Shown piece by piece: positions 9,012 to 18,619 of a stretch of DNA of 64,000 nt. The DNA is from Stentor roeselii (lineage: Eukaryota; Ciliophora; Heterotrichea; Heterotrichida; Stentoridae). Position 1 is the stretch's first letter. Every line of letters begins with the position of its first letter. The notes beneath the pieces are model-generated. The model did not search any database. It had not been told where the DNA came from and saw nothing but the letters and a program-made list of their open reading frames with translations. The position numbers and the translations under genes were made by a program. The DNA is taken from NCBI GenBank assembly GCA_006503475.1, contig RSEH01000005.1:186001-250000 (forward strand). Reading direction: 5' to 3'.

Positions 9012-10562
9012 TTAAAAATCATCTTCACTTCCTCGAGAGCTCTTCTTCCTTGGAGGCAAATTTAAAATCGAGCTGAATTTCATATTTGTCGAGTCATTCG
9101 GCTTGGCAGGGATCATCTGTCTTAAAATCGCACTTGGAGACTTGTCAAGAGACCCGACTTGATGTCTGTTAAAAAGTTGAGAACGGAACTTTGAGCTGCT
9201 CGTCTTGGGTGTTGAAGATGCGTAACTTTGAAGGTCCGAAGGAGGAGGGCGAGTCCTGATGGCGGATTCAGTCGTGACTCTGATCTCGCCTTCAACTTTT
9301 ATATCAGGAAAGACGTGTTGAAGTTCAGGGACTTCAGTTAGATTTGCTAGTTTTTCTTTTATATGGAAATGTCTTCCAAGGGCTACCATGAAGTGAGCTG
9401 GAGATAGGATTTCTTGTTGGTACTTTAAAAAACATTCAACCCATGAGATCTCTTCGATTTGTCTCTTTATCTCCATCTCTGCAGAGACAAGCATTGCGAT
9501 TTTTGATTCGGTCTCTGTTTGTAACTGGGAAAGGGCTTCTTTTAAGGTCTTGTATATGGAATTTTCAACGATTTCTGCGTTTCTTTTTATTTCTTCGATA
9601 CGCTTGTCGATCTGCTCGAGGAATACCTTCAAGTTTTCTTTTTTACTTTCGAGGAGAGCATCAGGTTCTGAAGACTCTGCCAGAGCTTGTTGATAGGCTT
9701 CATTGATTTTAATAAGCACATGATTAGAAGTCTCAGGTGTTGAATGAGATCCAATCATTTTGCAATTAACACAGATAGGTACCAAGCAAGAGTTGCAGTA
9801 AAATTCAACAGTCGAGTCGAGATGGACGTGGCAATTCCCGAACCTTTTCGGTTTTTCTGTGATGCTGACTCTTTTGTGCCTTTGCATTAATTTATTACCT
9901 CTTGTATGGTGTTCATCATCACAATCAATGCAAAGTACTGCATTATCAGCGATGCAGTAAAGAGTGGCTCGGCTTTCTTGGCAAATGTCGCAAAGTTGAA
10001 CTTGAATTCCTTCTTCTAAGTTCGGGTCAAGCTCGAAGTGGACTAGGTACTTGGGAAGTACCTGGGCGCCGTCGAAAATGAGGTAGTTGTGGTAGTATCC
10101 GTTTGCTTCACTTGTGTAGAGATAATTCGAGTTGTATCCTTTGGGACATGAGACCTTCTTGCCGTGTAGGTAGTCAAGATTCGTGATAAAACTCTTTCCG
10201 ACGACTATTTTCACCAGCATGAACTCGTAAGTCCTGTTGTAAGCCAGCTGACTGTCCAACTTCAAAGATCCCACCTGAAAGTGCAAACCACTTGAAGGAA
10301 TGCTAAACCCTCGAGCACAGATCTCTTCAATTCGATTATCCGGAGAAAGTTTCGAAACATCCACCCAAGACTCAAGCACCAGTTGTCCTTCCGAAGTTTT
10401 TTCAAACTGATTAATCAAATGAGGACTAGAAATCGACCACATCTGTTTAATGACAGGAGCAGTAGACCCAAATCCAAGTTTCAAAGAATATTCAAATTTC
10501 GACCACTTTTTATTACTTGAAGGAATTTTCGTCTGTTTTGACAGGAATTCTTTAGTTGCCAT
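9012..10562 (-). CDS. B-box zinc-finger protein with PARP-like N-terminal region, 516 aa
   Basis: Two B-boxes are plain: one from C191 (CDICQESRATLYC...CIDCDDEHH) and one from C244 (CHVHLDSTVEFYCNSC...ICVNC). A coiled coil (about 285-385) and a basic, Ser-rich tail follow. There is no RING finger. Residues about 35-180 resemble a degenerate PARP catalytic fold: IKQMWSISSPHLINQFE, an RGFSIPSSG...QVGSL segment, VVGKSF, CPKGYNSNYLY and YHNYLIFDGAQVLPKYLVHF. The last of these is very like the C-terminal PARP strand pattern (Y-x-I-x-D-x-x-Q-x-x-P-x-YL). The His and Tyr of the PARP H-Y-E triad are not evident, so transferase activity is doubtful. It starts 3 nt after the stop of the upstream gene. 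Confidence 0.75.
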   Translation of the reverse strand: MATKEFLSKQTKIPSSNKKWSKFEYSLKLGFGSTAPVIKQMWSISSPHLINQFEKTSEGQLVLESWVDVSKLSPDNRIEEICARGFSIPSSGLHFQVGSLKLDSQLAYNRTYEFMLVKIVVGKSFITNLDYLHGKKVSCPKGYNSNYLYTSEANGYYHNYLIFDGAQVLPKYLVHFELDPNLEEGIQVQLCDICQESRATLYCIADNAVLCIDCDDEHHTRGNKLMQRHKRVSITEKPKRFGNCHVHLDSTVEFYCNSCLVPICVNCKMIGSHSTPETSNHVLIKINEAYQQALAESSEPDALLESKKENLKVFLEQIDKRIEEIKRNAEIVENSIYKTLKEALSQLQTETESKIAMLVSAEMEIKRQIEEISWVECFLKYQQEILSPAHFMVALGRHFHIKEKLANLTEVPELQHVFPDIKVEGEIRVTTESAIRTRPPPSDLQSYASSTPKTSSSKFRSQLFNRHQVGSLDKSPSAILRQMIPAKPNDSTNMKFSSILNLPPRKKSSRGSEDDF

Positions 10563-10565
10563 TTA

Positions 10566-12512
10566 TTAATAAGTTGAATATTTCACCTTCTTCTTGAGTT
10601 TCGGCCGTTCAATTTTCTTCGCTATGGACTTATACCCCAGTTCTCTAACAATCCCTGCAGTTTGAATAGTAAGTTCTTTAATTCGTTGGATATTAGAATC
10701 ATAACTTATCTTCACTTGTAGTTGACTTTGAAGTGATACCAATGCGACCATCCTTTTAATCATTCCAATGAGGCCGATGTAGATGTCCTCCGCAATCACT
10801 GAGTCCACTCTTTGGGTCTCATGCTTTATGCAACCTGCCAAGTCATTTTCGAAAATAAAGTCAACAAGTTCTTTTAACTCTAGTACTGAACTTTCGTGCA
10901 CCCTTTGAAAGTTCGTGATCCAGAAAGGACACTTTTTGAACTTTACCTTTTTTGAAATTTGAGAGAATATTAAAGAATATAGCTCGGGTAATGAAAGATC
11001 TGATTTTATTAGTGATGAGGAGGAATTGAAACATTTGAAAATTGATGGAGATTTTTTTATGCTTAGGACTTGGCAGAAGACACCGATTAATGGACTTATC
11101 AGGTCTGGAGAAAAAAGGTTTTTTGGACGGTTCATGTGGTGAATTAGGATTTGGTATTTTTCACAGGTTTTTGCGAGTTGGAAGTTGATAGCGTTGAAGT
11201 TTTGAAGGTTTTCGTTCTCGATTTTTGTCTTGGATGCGATTATTTGATCCATTTTTTGTTGGAGGTCACGTTTTTTTGAGAGTTCGTTTTTGACTTTTTC
11301 TATATTTGCTTTTAATTTATTAATTTCAGTTTCTAGTTTCATTGTTTTTTGTGATTTTTTTTTTATTTTAGGCTTGTCTTGAGTGGGTCGTGGGTCTTCT
11401 TGATTTGAATGAAGACCAGCGGTTTTTTCTTCGGTATTATTAACGAAGGGTACCTTTTCTATATCGTGTCCTTCGCCGTTTGAGTCTTTATTATTGGATT
11501 CTTGCTGTTTTAAGACTTTGACTTCTTCTCCAACGGAGAGGAAGTGATCTTCAGCAGCAGATTTGGAATGTGCCTTCATTTTTTCCTCCAGCTCCTTTTC
11601 AAGTTCCTCTAAATGTTCCTTAATAAAAACTTTCCCCGCTTCTTCACTTTCAATCTCAATAGTAAGCAGTCCCATCTCATCATTAAGCTTAATAAGCTGA
11701 GCCTTAGTACTAAGTTCACTCCTAATACTTCCAACTTCCAGGTACAGTGTCTGAAAAGCCTTATAAGTACTAATAAGTCCTAAAACCCTCGATTTGAAGT
11801 CTTCCATATCAAAATCCCTCGGATTTTCAATGAAATCCACCGACTCCTTCATTTGAACTCCATACTCATTAAGCTCTTCCAGTCCTTTTTTAAATTCATC
11901 GATTTTCTTTTTAAGCGACTCCTGACCAAAAACGATTTTCCATTGAATCTGCAAATTTTCCAAATTTTGTTTACTAAAATTCAACTGGCTCAAGGCTCGC
12001 GTCTTCGACTTGGCCAAGTCTTTTTCAACTTGTCGAAGACGGGCCAGGTGTTGTTTCGCTTCTTCAGACTGAAAAAGTCCTTTCGCGATGTTTTTCTTCA
12101 GTTCTTGTTTCGAACGGTACTGGTCTTCATTGTCTTCTAAATTTTTTATCCGCTGAAGCTCGTCTTCAGCGGCTTTTTTCATCTGCTCGTAGTTTAATTG
12201 GGCTTCTTTTATAGCTTCTGAAGTGTTTGATATGGTTTCTTGAACTTTTTCTTCTTCTTCTTCGAGCATTTGAAAGGACTTTTGCATGTCAGTCACAACT
12301 GAGGAGTAGGTTTCAATGGGGAGAAGGACGTCGATGATATTTTTTAGTTTTTGTTTGAGGATTCGGATATTTGTTTCATTTTTTTCTAAAAAACCTGAGT
12401 GGGAATATAAAATTGTTACAATTTCTTCGTCTTTAGGAACTGGCAGCGTGTCGTAAGGTGTTGGTCGCACTGAACTTAAGGATTTAGAGTTGGAACTTGA
12501 ATGGTTCTCCAT
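10566..12512 (-). CDS. long coiled-coil protein, 648 aa
   Basis: No family recognised. Residues about 60-330 are almost continuous heptad-type Glu/Lys/Leu sequence. A Glu/Lys/Asn-rich linker carrying KIKKKSQKTMK follows, then a second short coiled coil (about 390-440). The C-terminal ~200 residues look globular (NRPKNLFSPDLISPLIGVF...) and end in a basic tail (KKIERPKLKKKVKYSTY). The stop is TAATAA immediately followed by the ATG of the B-box gene (junction TAATAAATG), leaving 3 nt between the reading frames. A structural or centrosomal/ciliary role is possible but is inference only. Confidence 0.75.
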   Translation of the reverse strand: MENHSSSNSKSLSSVRPTPYDTLPVPKDEEIVTILYSHSGFLEKNETNIRILKQKLKNIIDVLLPIETYSSVVTDMQKSFQMLEEEEEKVQETISNTSEAIKEAQLNYEQMKKAAEDELQRIKNLEDNEDQYRSKQELKKNIAKGLFQSEEAKQHLARLRQVEKDLAKSKTRALSQLNFSKQNLENLQIQWKIVFGQESLKKKIDEFKKGLEELNEYGVQMKESVDFIENPRDFDMEDFKSRVLGLISTYKAFQTLYLEVGSIRSELSTKAQLIKLNDEMGLLTIEIESEEAGKVFIKEHLEELEKELEEKMKAHSKSAAEDHFLSVGEEVKVLKQQESNNKDSNGEGHDIEKVPFVNNTEEKTAGLHSNQEDPRPTQDKPKIKKKSQKTMKLETEINKLKANIEKVKNELSKKRDLQQKMDQIIASKTKIENENLQNFNAINFQLAKTCEKYQILIHHMNRPKNLFSPDLISPLIGVFCQVLSIKKSPSIFKCFNSSSSLIKSDLSLPELYSLIFSQISKKVKFKKCPFWITNFQRVHESSVLELKELVDFIFENDLAGCIKHETQRVDSVIAEDIYIGLIGMIKRMVALVSLQSQLQVKISYDSNIQRIKELTIQTAGIVRELGYKSIAKKIERPKLKKKVKYSTY

Positions 12513-12681
12513 GAATATTATAAATAAATTATTATAAGGAATATAAAATTTTAAGATTTGCGTTTCTTTCTGTTTATCTGAGATTTTTAGATGATTGGAG
12601 AAGTTTCGAGAGGTTATTGTTTTATATTTAAGAAGGGTTGATATTAGGGTGATATTGAAAGATCAGGTTATTTAAGATGGT

Positions 12682-13635
12682 TTATTTATTATTTCGATGA
12701 TTTCTAAACTTTTTGTGAATGAAGTCGATTTTAGGCTGTAAATTCTTTACATATATATTATCATGGCCAAGGTCATGAATCAGTTCCATCAACAGCTTAT
12801 AACCTTTCCCTGTCAACGTCCCTTCGCTTTCAATGATCTGCAGGGTTTTATTCAGAGCTTCTTCAATGAACCCGAAGTCATAGTGAACCAAGGCCAAGTT
12901 TATATGTTTTTCATTATTAAAAGGGTCACTATGAATATCTTTATGTGCAGATTGAAGGGCAGCTTGATAGTCGAGGTACTTGCTTTCATGTCTTTTATTT
13001 CCAATCACTTCTAAAAATTTATTGATTTCAATGCTTATTTCCTTGTTTTTGTCTAAAGAATGCGCGTGTTTTGTTTGCAGCTGGTTTATGTAAAACTCTG
13101 TACTTTCAAAGTCTCCTCGACTGAAGTTGGATCGGATTAGACCCACGAGAAGACTTGGCTCGAATATTTCTTTTGTGCTTTCGATTTTCAGGGCTTTTTG
13201 GTAACTTTCTATGGATTCGTCGTATTTCTGTGAAGAGTAAAAGTCAGAGGCGTCGTTTATAAGTTGGCAGACTAAATCTTGCTCGCTCCAGTATCCTGAT
13301 AATAACTTCAGGTCATAAAAAAGAGACTTTTTCTGCTTTTGAGTTAGTTTGCCTTCAAATGAGTGGATTTTTCGCGAGTTTTGAATGAGGTAAACTGTGG
13401 GAGATACTTTTATGTTGAGGATTTTGCTTATTGATGTTAATTCGTCTGGATCGATTTCAATGATATTGTAATGAGTGTTGGAGTATTCACTAATCAAAGA
13501 ATCTTTCAAGGTATTCGATTCAACTGACCATTCAGAGTGAAAATGAACTATCACTGGAACAGGTGATTCAAGAACATGAGTTTTCCATTGCTGAACTGTT
13601 GATACTCGAATAAAGGAAAACCATTTCTTCAGCAT
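12682..13635 (-). CDS. thioredoxin-fold plus TPR protein, CnoX/YbbN-like, 317 aa
   Basis: Residues 1-110 have a thioredoxin fold: a predicted strand PVIVHFHSEW, then the active-site position reading WSVES where thioredoxins have WCGPC, then the cis-Pro region (KVSPTVYLIQ). TPR-like helices fill the rest (DASDFYSSQKYDESIESYQKALKI and a second pair near the C-terminus). This domain order and length match bacterial YbbN/CnoX, a chaperone-like holdase, and its mitochondrial relatives. The N-terminus (MLKKWFSFIRVSTVQQW) is basic and could be a mitochondrial presequence. With no CxxC it should lack disulfide reductase activity. Confidence 0.7.
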   Translation of the reverse strand: MLKKWFSFIRVSTVQQWKTHVLESPVPVIVHFHSEWSVESNTLKDSLISEYSNTHYNIIEIDPDELTSISKILNIKVSPTVYLIQNSRKIHSFEGKLTQKQKKSLFYDLKLLSGYWSEQDLVCQLINDASDFYSSQKYDESIESYQKALKIESTKEIFEPSLLVGLIRSNFSRGDFESTEFYINQLQTKHAHSLDKNKEISIEINKFLEVIGNKRHESKYLDYQAALQSAHKDIHSDPFNNEKHINLALVHYDFGFIEEALNKTLQIIESEGTLTGKGYKLLMELIHDLGHDNIYVKNLQPKIDFIHKKFRNHRNNK

Positions 13636-13682
13636 TATTCAAAATACCAGATGAATCCTGAATAGTAAATTAGACTGCCTAA

Positions 13683-14060
13683 TTAACCTTTATAAACTTC
13701 CCAAATCACAGCCTTTTCATTACCTTTCTTCTTCTGCATGACTTGAATGTACTCCTGGGTGATTGAGCAGGGCCCACAGAAACATGACAGAAGCACATCC
13801 ATTAAAATCGAATCGTGAATACTGAGTTGTTCTCGAACCTTTGATCGATTTATAGCAGCTCCGATACACCCACAGAAGCAATCCAGAAGGCATGCGAAAA
13901 GAGGAGCATTTTTATCATTTTGAGTCAGTTTGGCATCTACAGCTTGCATGCAAGTTCCTCCGCAGGGCACACAACAGGCCCAGAGAAACATTATTGGATT
14001 TTTCTTACAATCAAATAAGTCAATGTCCCAGCCTCCCATTTTTATAAGTTCGCCCATCAT
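13683..14060 (-). CDS. PLAC8-family Cys-rich small membrane protein, 125 aa
   Basis: The pattern CCVPCGGTCMQAVDA ... CLLDCFCGCIGAAINRSKVR ... LLSCFCGPCSITQEY is typical of the PLAC8 family: a Cys-rich membrane-associated core with the conserved R-x-x-(I/L) helix and the closing CGPC-x(3)-QE. Family members affect cell size, fruit weight or metal transport depending on organism, so no specific role is assigned. Length is normal for the family. It lies 47 nt downstream of the thioredoxin-TPR gene's upstream end, on the same strand. Confidence 0.8.
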   Translation of the reverse strand: MMGELIKMGGWDIDLFDCKKNPIMFLWACCVPCGGTCMQAVDAKLTQNDKNAPLFACLLDCFCGCIGAAINRSKVREQLSIHDSILMDVLLSCFCGPCSITQEYIQVMQKKKGNEKAVIWEVYKG

Positions 14061-14605
14061 TTGAGGCTTGAAATAATTGAAATATTGGCTAGTCCTACCT
14101 ATTTAGTGGAAATCGTTGGTTTTTTACACTGGGATTTATTAAAAATTAAGATTTAGGAAATTTTAATTTAAGTTTTGAAGTTGCTGTGCTTTAACGAATT
14201 TATAAATTTAGATTGAGCTAAAATCGATATTATCGAAATAAGATGTGGTCAATTTTAAGAAAAAATTTATTTGAAAAAGATTATTTTTCGCTTGTAAGTT
14301 ACTTAGGATATTTAATTGCATACTAAAGATGCATAGGTTTTAATTTTTAATTATTAAGCGTATTGGGAATTGGCTTCTATATCTGAAAATTCTAACGAAG
14401 AGAATAATTACATAAGAAATACGGCTTAAAAATGAAATTTAGTAGTTTAATTTTAAAATTTATAATCAATCTCATATTTTTTAACTCAATTAAATATTTA
14501 AGTACTTTAATAATTTCATGATTTTAATTAGACTTGTGCCAGCCGTTTACAATTTCAACTTAAGTATTATAATTTTAATGCATTGATTATTTATTTATAG
14601 ATAGC

Positions 14606-15330
14606 ATCCCAAGAAACTATGAAGCACTTTTGATGAAAGTGCTGAACTAAGCAAGTCTAATACCTCAACTCACGAAATCCTAGAATATTACAAATCCGAC
14701 AATCAAACCTTTCAAGTAAATCAAAAACATTTAAAACTTCATCACGAGTTGACAAATATAGAATCTTAAGAAGATTCAACCAAGTGCGCAGAAGCTTTAA
14801 AATACTTAAAATAAACTCAAAATTACTACAAGGTTTACGCTCAAAACTCATGTCTCATTGGAACAAGCAAAGGGTGACTTGAAAGAAATGCAGAGCAAGA
14901 TGATCCTTTCAATCAACTCAGAGTAACTTCTTGTTACACTTATCAATAAAATCGAAGCCCGATTAAATTTAGGATGAGGCAAAAGAAGACGAATCGCTCG
15001 GCTTAAGGAAGCATTTATGACTTGACAATAAAATTCGATTTGAGCCTACTTCAGCTCAATTGACTGAAAACTGTTACTGAGAGGTAAGGTCACTCTATGA
15101 AGAAAGATATCAGAGTGAAACTGGACATTGTTTGGTTCGATAAAGGTTTTGAACGAAAACTGAAATAGCAAGGTTTCATTTCAGAAATCACAAAAGTGAA
15201 AAATTTTCAAAAGATAAGGGACTAAGAGAAAAGATGATAAAAATGATTGAAGACTTAAAAAGTTAATGAAATTAACCAACATCAAAATCGAGAGACAAAT
15301 AATAGTTAAACCTGTTGATATTAAAAAAGA
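14606..15330 (+). pseudogene. decayed copy of the coiled-coil gene at 28449-30056
   Basis: Translating the plus strand in shifting frames recovers clear stretches of the coiled-coil protein encoded at 28449-30056. Examples are KSDNQTFQVNQKHLKLHHE (intact gene KSDNESLQVMQENLKLHHE), TQNYYKVYAQ (TQNYYELYVQ), SLEQAKGDLKEMQSKMI (SLEQGKRDFEEMQTKMI) and SEKFSKDKGLREKMIKMIE (NEREKYSKDKEEREKMIKT region). The start codon position reads ATC at 14606, many in-frame stops interrupt it, and at least one frame change lies near 14645. Residues about 190-340 of the source protein appear missing. A weak match to its C-terminus (KIERQIIVKP) reaches about 15330. There is no route to a full protein, so this is a dead duplicate. 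Confidence 0.8.
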
Positions 15331-15445
15331 TAAAATTTATTTCTTACCAAATAACCAAAAATTTTCAACTAATACCAAAAAAACATTCCAGTATAATTCC
15401 AAGCTAAATCAATAATCGACCAAATTACTTCTTAATTAATCCATC

Positions 15446-15886
15446 ATGGAAAAATACCCAGCAATAAGGGTGATCTCTCCCAACGATTCCCCAGAAAAAA
15501 ATCTAGAAACAGACCCAAACTATCAAGAACCCGAAGTAGAAGACCTCTGTGAAGACACTGAAGTAAAAGAAATAATCGAAAATGCAGGTCTAGACTATCA
15601 TAAAATAATAACAATGAGATCAGTTTCTCACACTCCACAAGAGCCTTCATGTATCCATTGCACCCTTCTAGAAAAAGTCAAAGACCTGAACCAAGCCCTT
15701 GAGAATCTCCGCCGAGACGTTCATGATACTGAAAAAACAATAAAGATAAAAAAATCTCACAACAAGAAAATTCAAAATATTTTAGAAAAAATTGAAAAAC
15801 CTTCTCATTTTCGGACCGCGAGCTCGACAGTTCTGGAAAGCAACTCAAAGAGTTGCTCCTGTGGTCAAAGCTGCTTGTTGTTTTAA
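15446..15886 (+). CDS. small acidic/coiled-coil protein with CaaX-like Cys tail, 146 aa
   Basis: No family recognised. An acidic N-terminus (EPEVEDLCEDTEVKE) is followed by a CIHC pair and a short coiled coil (LLEKVKDLNQALENLRRD...). The end is CSCGQSCLLF. The last four residues, CLLF, fit a CaaX prenylation box with Phe at X, which in other eukaryotes favours geranylgeranylation; the extra Cys could be palmitoylated. A membrane-anchored peripheral protein is therefore plausible. It starts shortly after the pseudogene, with ATG preceded by AT-rich sequence. Confidence 0.65.
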   Translation: MEKYPAIRVISPNDSPEKNLETDPNYQEPEVEDLCEDTEVKEIIENAGLDYHKIITMRSVSHTPQEPSCIHCTLLEKVKDLNQALENLRRDVHDTEKTIKIKKSHNKKIQNILEKIEKPSHFRTASSTVLESNSKSCSCGQSCLLF

Positions 15887-15974
15887 GGTAGATCATAATA
15901 AACTTAAATTTCTACTAGATAACCAATCATTTTCTTTAGAATATTTAAGTACAAGTTAACTAACAGAAAAAAAA

Positions 15975-17240
15975 TCATATTCGTGAGGATTTGATCCATG
16001 GATGACTTAAAGCTTCTTCAGCTGATATTCTTTGGCTTGGATCCCATTGAAGACATTTAGTGAGAAAATCTAGTAGTTTTTTGTTATCTTTTTCAAGCAG
16101 GAGATCTAAAGAACAGTGCTGGGGACCTGGTAGGCGCTGCTTCTTGATATTTTCAAGGCTCCATCCTATTCTCGCACACTGACCACAGACAAACCCAGGC
16201 GGGTCTCCTAACACCCTAACCATCTGACAAAACACTTCAAATTCATCATTTCCCACAAACAACGGTAAACCATTGCAAAGTTCAACTAAAACACATCCCA
16301 AAGACCAAATATCAATTTTTTCATTCCACCCGGCCTGCAAAATGACTTCCGGTGCCCTATAAAACCGACTCTGCAAATAATCATAAACCCTTCCACCTGG
16401 ACAGTAAGCAGAGCCAAAGTCAATCACTTTCAAACATGATTTTTTCTCATTTCTCAGCATGATATTCTCAGGTTTCAAGTCGCAGTGAACGACTCCCAAA
16501 CTATGAGAATGTCTCAGCGCGATTAACACTTGAAAAGCGACTCTTTTTACAAATTTTAAATGAAATCCTTGAAAATGGTTTTTCTTTAAAAAGTCTAACA
16601 AGTTGACAGACAACTCCTCGAAAACTAAGCAAAGATGGCCTTGAAATTTGAAATTTTCTTGAAAACTTACAATGTTTGTCTCTTTTTCATTTCTGGATAA
16701 TAGAGTTAATGCGGTTATTTCATTTTTACCGTAGTTCAGGACTTCTGGGTCTTTTCGTAAGACTTTTATTGCTACCAGGTCTTTTGTTTTGTGATCGCGG
16801 CAACGAAAAACTGTCCCGAAAGCGCCTTGGCCGAGTTCTTTCAAGATCTGGTAACGATAGTTCAAATGGTCGTCAATAAAAAACTGTGGAAAACCTTTCG
16901 ATTTAAATTTTTGGTTTTTTTTAAATTTTGAAGGTTTCGAGTAAAAAACTTCAGAATTTTCAAAAATTTCTTTTTTTGTTGAAGAAAGTTCTTGGGTGTT
17001 CAACTGGTCTTGCTTTGAGGCTTTCAAAGACCTGGGGAAGATAGAGTCTTGAATTGGATTTGAAGGAAAAATATTCGAATTGACCGGCACCAGTTTTCCG
17101 AAGGACCTGGAATGGGAGTTAGTCGAAAGTTGTTCAGGAAAATCTTTATTATGTTCGAGCCAATTGAGTTTTTTATCATTTAGTCTTAAATTCAAAGAAA
17201 AATTCTCATCCAGGAGTTTTTTCGAGGTTTTTTCAAACAT
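15975..17240 (-). CDS. DYRK-family protein kinase, 421 aa
   Basis: Dual-specificity Tyr-regulated kinase. A kinase domain spans about 128-418: Gly loop GQGAFGTV (137-144), catalytic Lys in VAIK (K159), HCDLKPEN (252-259, catalytic D254), DFG (274-276) and the activation-loop YDY (286-288) in VYDYLQSRFYRAPEV. The HCDLKPEN and QSRFYRAPEV forms are DYRK-specific, and Y288 is the expected autophosphorylated Tyr. The N-terminal ~125 residues are Ser/Lys-rich with FIDDHLNYRYQILKELG leading into the kinase, resembling the DYRK2-4 class rather than the nuclear DYRK1 class. Closest subclass is not certain. All catalytic residues are present, so it should be active. Confidence 0.9.
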   Translation of the reverse strand: MFEKTSKKLLDENFSLNLRLNDKKLNWLEHNKDFPEQLSTNSHSRSFGKLVPVNSNIFPSNPIQDSIFPRSLKASKQDQLNTQELSSTKKEIFENSEVFYSKPSKFKKNQKFKSKGFPQFFIDDHLNYRYQILKELGQGAFGTVFRCRDHKTKDLVAIKVLRKDPEVLNYGKNEITALTLLSRNEKETNIVSFQENFKFQGHLCLVFEELSVNLLDFLKKNHFQGFHLKFVKRVAFQVLIALRHSHSLGVVHCDLKPENIMLRNEKKSCLKVIDFGSAYCPGGRVYDYLQSRFYRAPEVILQAGWNEKIDIWSLGCVLVELCNGLPLFVGNDEFEVFCQMVRVLGDPPGFVCGQCARIGWSLENIKKQRLPGPQHCSLDLLLEKDNKKLLDFLTKCLQWDPSQRISAEEALSHPWIKSSRI

Positions 17241-17367
17241 TTATAGTCAAAATGGTGTGAATGGGTACTTTAAAATTTCTACAACAATATCGTCTTTGCT
17301 TTAAGCTGCATAAAAAGCTTTTTAATGCAATAAACAAACATTCATATAATAAAACATAAAAGGCGGG

Positions 17368-18540
17368 ATGGAACGCAACATACCTCTTCATATCAGAAAA
17401 ATCATCACAGAGCTACAAGAAGACACTAATAAAGAAAAAGTACTTCTTCGGTACACCCATATTTTGAGTAAAGACGTGGGTCTTCTTCAGATCTTTTTGC
17501 AACTTGGCTTCTGTTGCAAGTCGAACTCATTCACCCGGCCAATAAACCCGGGCCAAGTGATATCATTATTCAACCAAGAATACGGTCTTCAGAAGTCGAA
17601 CATCGACAACTACCTAGCAAACGTTCCAATGGTCTCAGACAATGATTTTGAAATCAGACAAGAGCTTCTTCAATTCTTTTACTCAACAGGTGTTCACGAA
17701 TTAACATCAAGTGTAGAGCTAGGTCTAGAGCAACAAGAAGAATCTTCTCTATGTGCCCTATGGCAGGACTTCTCTTCAAGTAAAAACCTTTTTTCAACAC
17801 CTAAGCCAAACAAAATACACATAAGTCCAAGCACCCAGGCGACCAAGTACCTGACCCCTTCGCCAATGAAGACTCCTTATTCAGAAGAATCAGAACTCGA
17901 GACGCCCAGGTCAGTTCGAGGCTTGAAACATTTGACTTCCTTAGTAAAACAACTCGTCTGTAAACATCAACCAGCTTCTTTCAAACATGTCGCTTTAAAA
18001 CTCATTGATGAACTCATTGTCACTGAAGGACCTGATCGTGTCAAAGAAGAGAAAAATGTTAGAAGAAGGGTTTATGATGCCATTAATGTACTCATTGCTG
18101 CTGATGTTTTGGAAAGAAATGGACGGAATGTTTCTTGGAAGGAAAATTGGGATCATGTTGAAACTGATTTGAGAAAGGAGGAAGTGGAGAAAAGGATTAA
18201 AAGAGTTGAGGAGAAGAAGAAGAATTTGCAGGCGGCTATTAATAAATACCTCGCGATACGTGTTTTGATTCATAGAAATAAAAAAAATACGAGCTTGAGA
18301 CCTGCTATTAGGTTTCCTTTTATTGTGTTGTCTACTCCTGATGTTGCGAAAAATACGATGTCTATTAAAGTTAATGCGAATACCACTTTTTTGCAGATAA
18401 AACTTGCTAAACCTATCAGTTTGTTTGGGGATATGGATATTTTGTTGTCACTTCAGATGCATAAAATGAAAATGAATAATTTGATGATGTTTTTACCGAG
18501 TAAAGAGCTGTTGCCTTATTGCAGCTTCCCTGATTTCTAG
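17368..18540 (+). CDS. TFDP: DP transcription factor (E2F dimerisation partner), 390 aa
   Basis: DP partners E2F to bind DNA at cell-cycle genes. The winged-helix DNA-binding domain lies about 190-270 and contains NVRRRVYDAINVLIAADVLE, the DP signature RRRVYD (from about residue 231). A heptad dimerisation helix (EVEKRIKRVEEKKKNLQAAI) follows, then LAIRVLIHRN and the DP-type beta domain (RFPFIVLSTPDV...). The N-terminal ~180 residues are poorly conserved and Ser/Thr-Pro-rich (TPSPMKTPYSEE), suggesting CDK phosphorylation. The stop is TAG. It is divergent from the DYRK gene, with about 130 nt between them. Confidence 0.9.
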   Translation: MERNIPLHIRKIITELQEDTNKEKVLLRYTHILSKDVGLLQIFLQLGFCCKSNSFTRPINPGQVISLFNQEYGLQKSNIDNYLANVPMVSDNDFEIRQELLQFFYSTGVHELTSSVELGLEQQEESSLCALWQDFSSSKNLFSTPKPNKIHISPSTQATKYLTPSPMKTPYSEESELETPRSVRGLKHLTSLVKQLVCKHQPASFKHVALKLIDELIVTEGPDRVKEEKNVRRRVYDAINVLIAADVLERNGRNVSWKENWDHVETDLRKEEVEKRIKRVEEKKKNLQAAINKYLAIRVLIHRNKKNTSLRPAIRFPFIVLSTPDVAKNTMSIKVNANTTFLQIKLAKPISLFGDMDILLSLQMHKMKMNNLMMFLPSKELLPYCSFPDF

Positions 18541-18619
18541 ATTAATTTAATTAATTAATTCACTAATACCTTTCTATTTTCAAATGATTCAATCTATAAA
18601 AATATTCACTTTAATAAAG

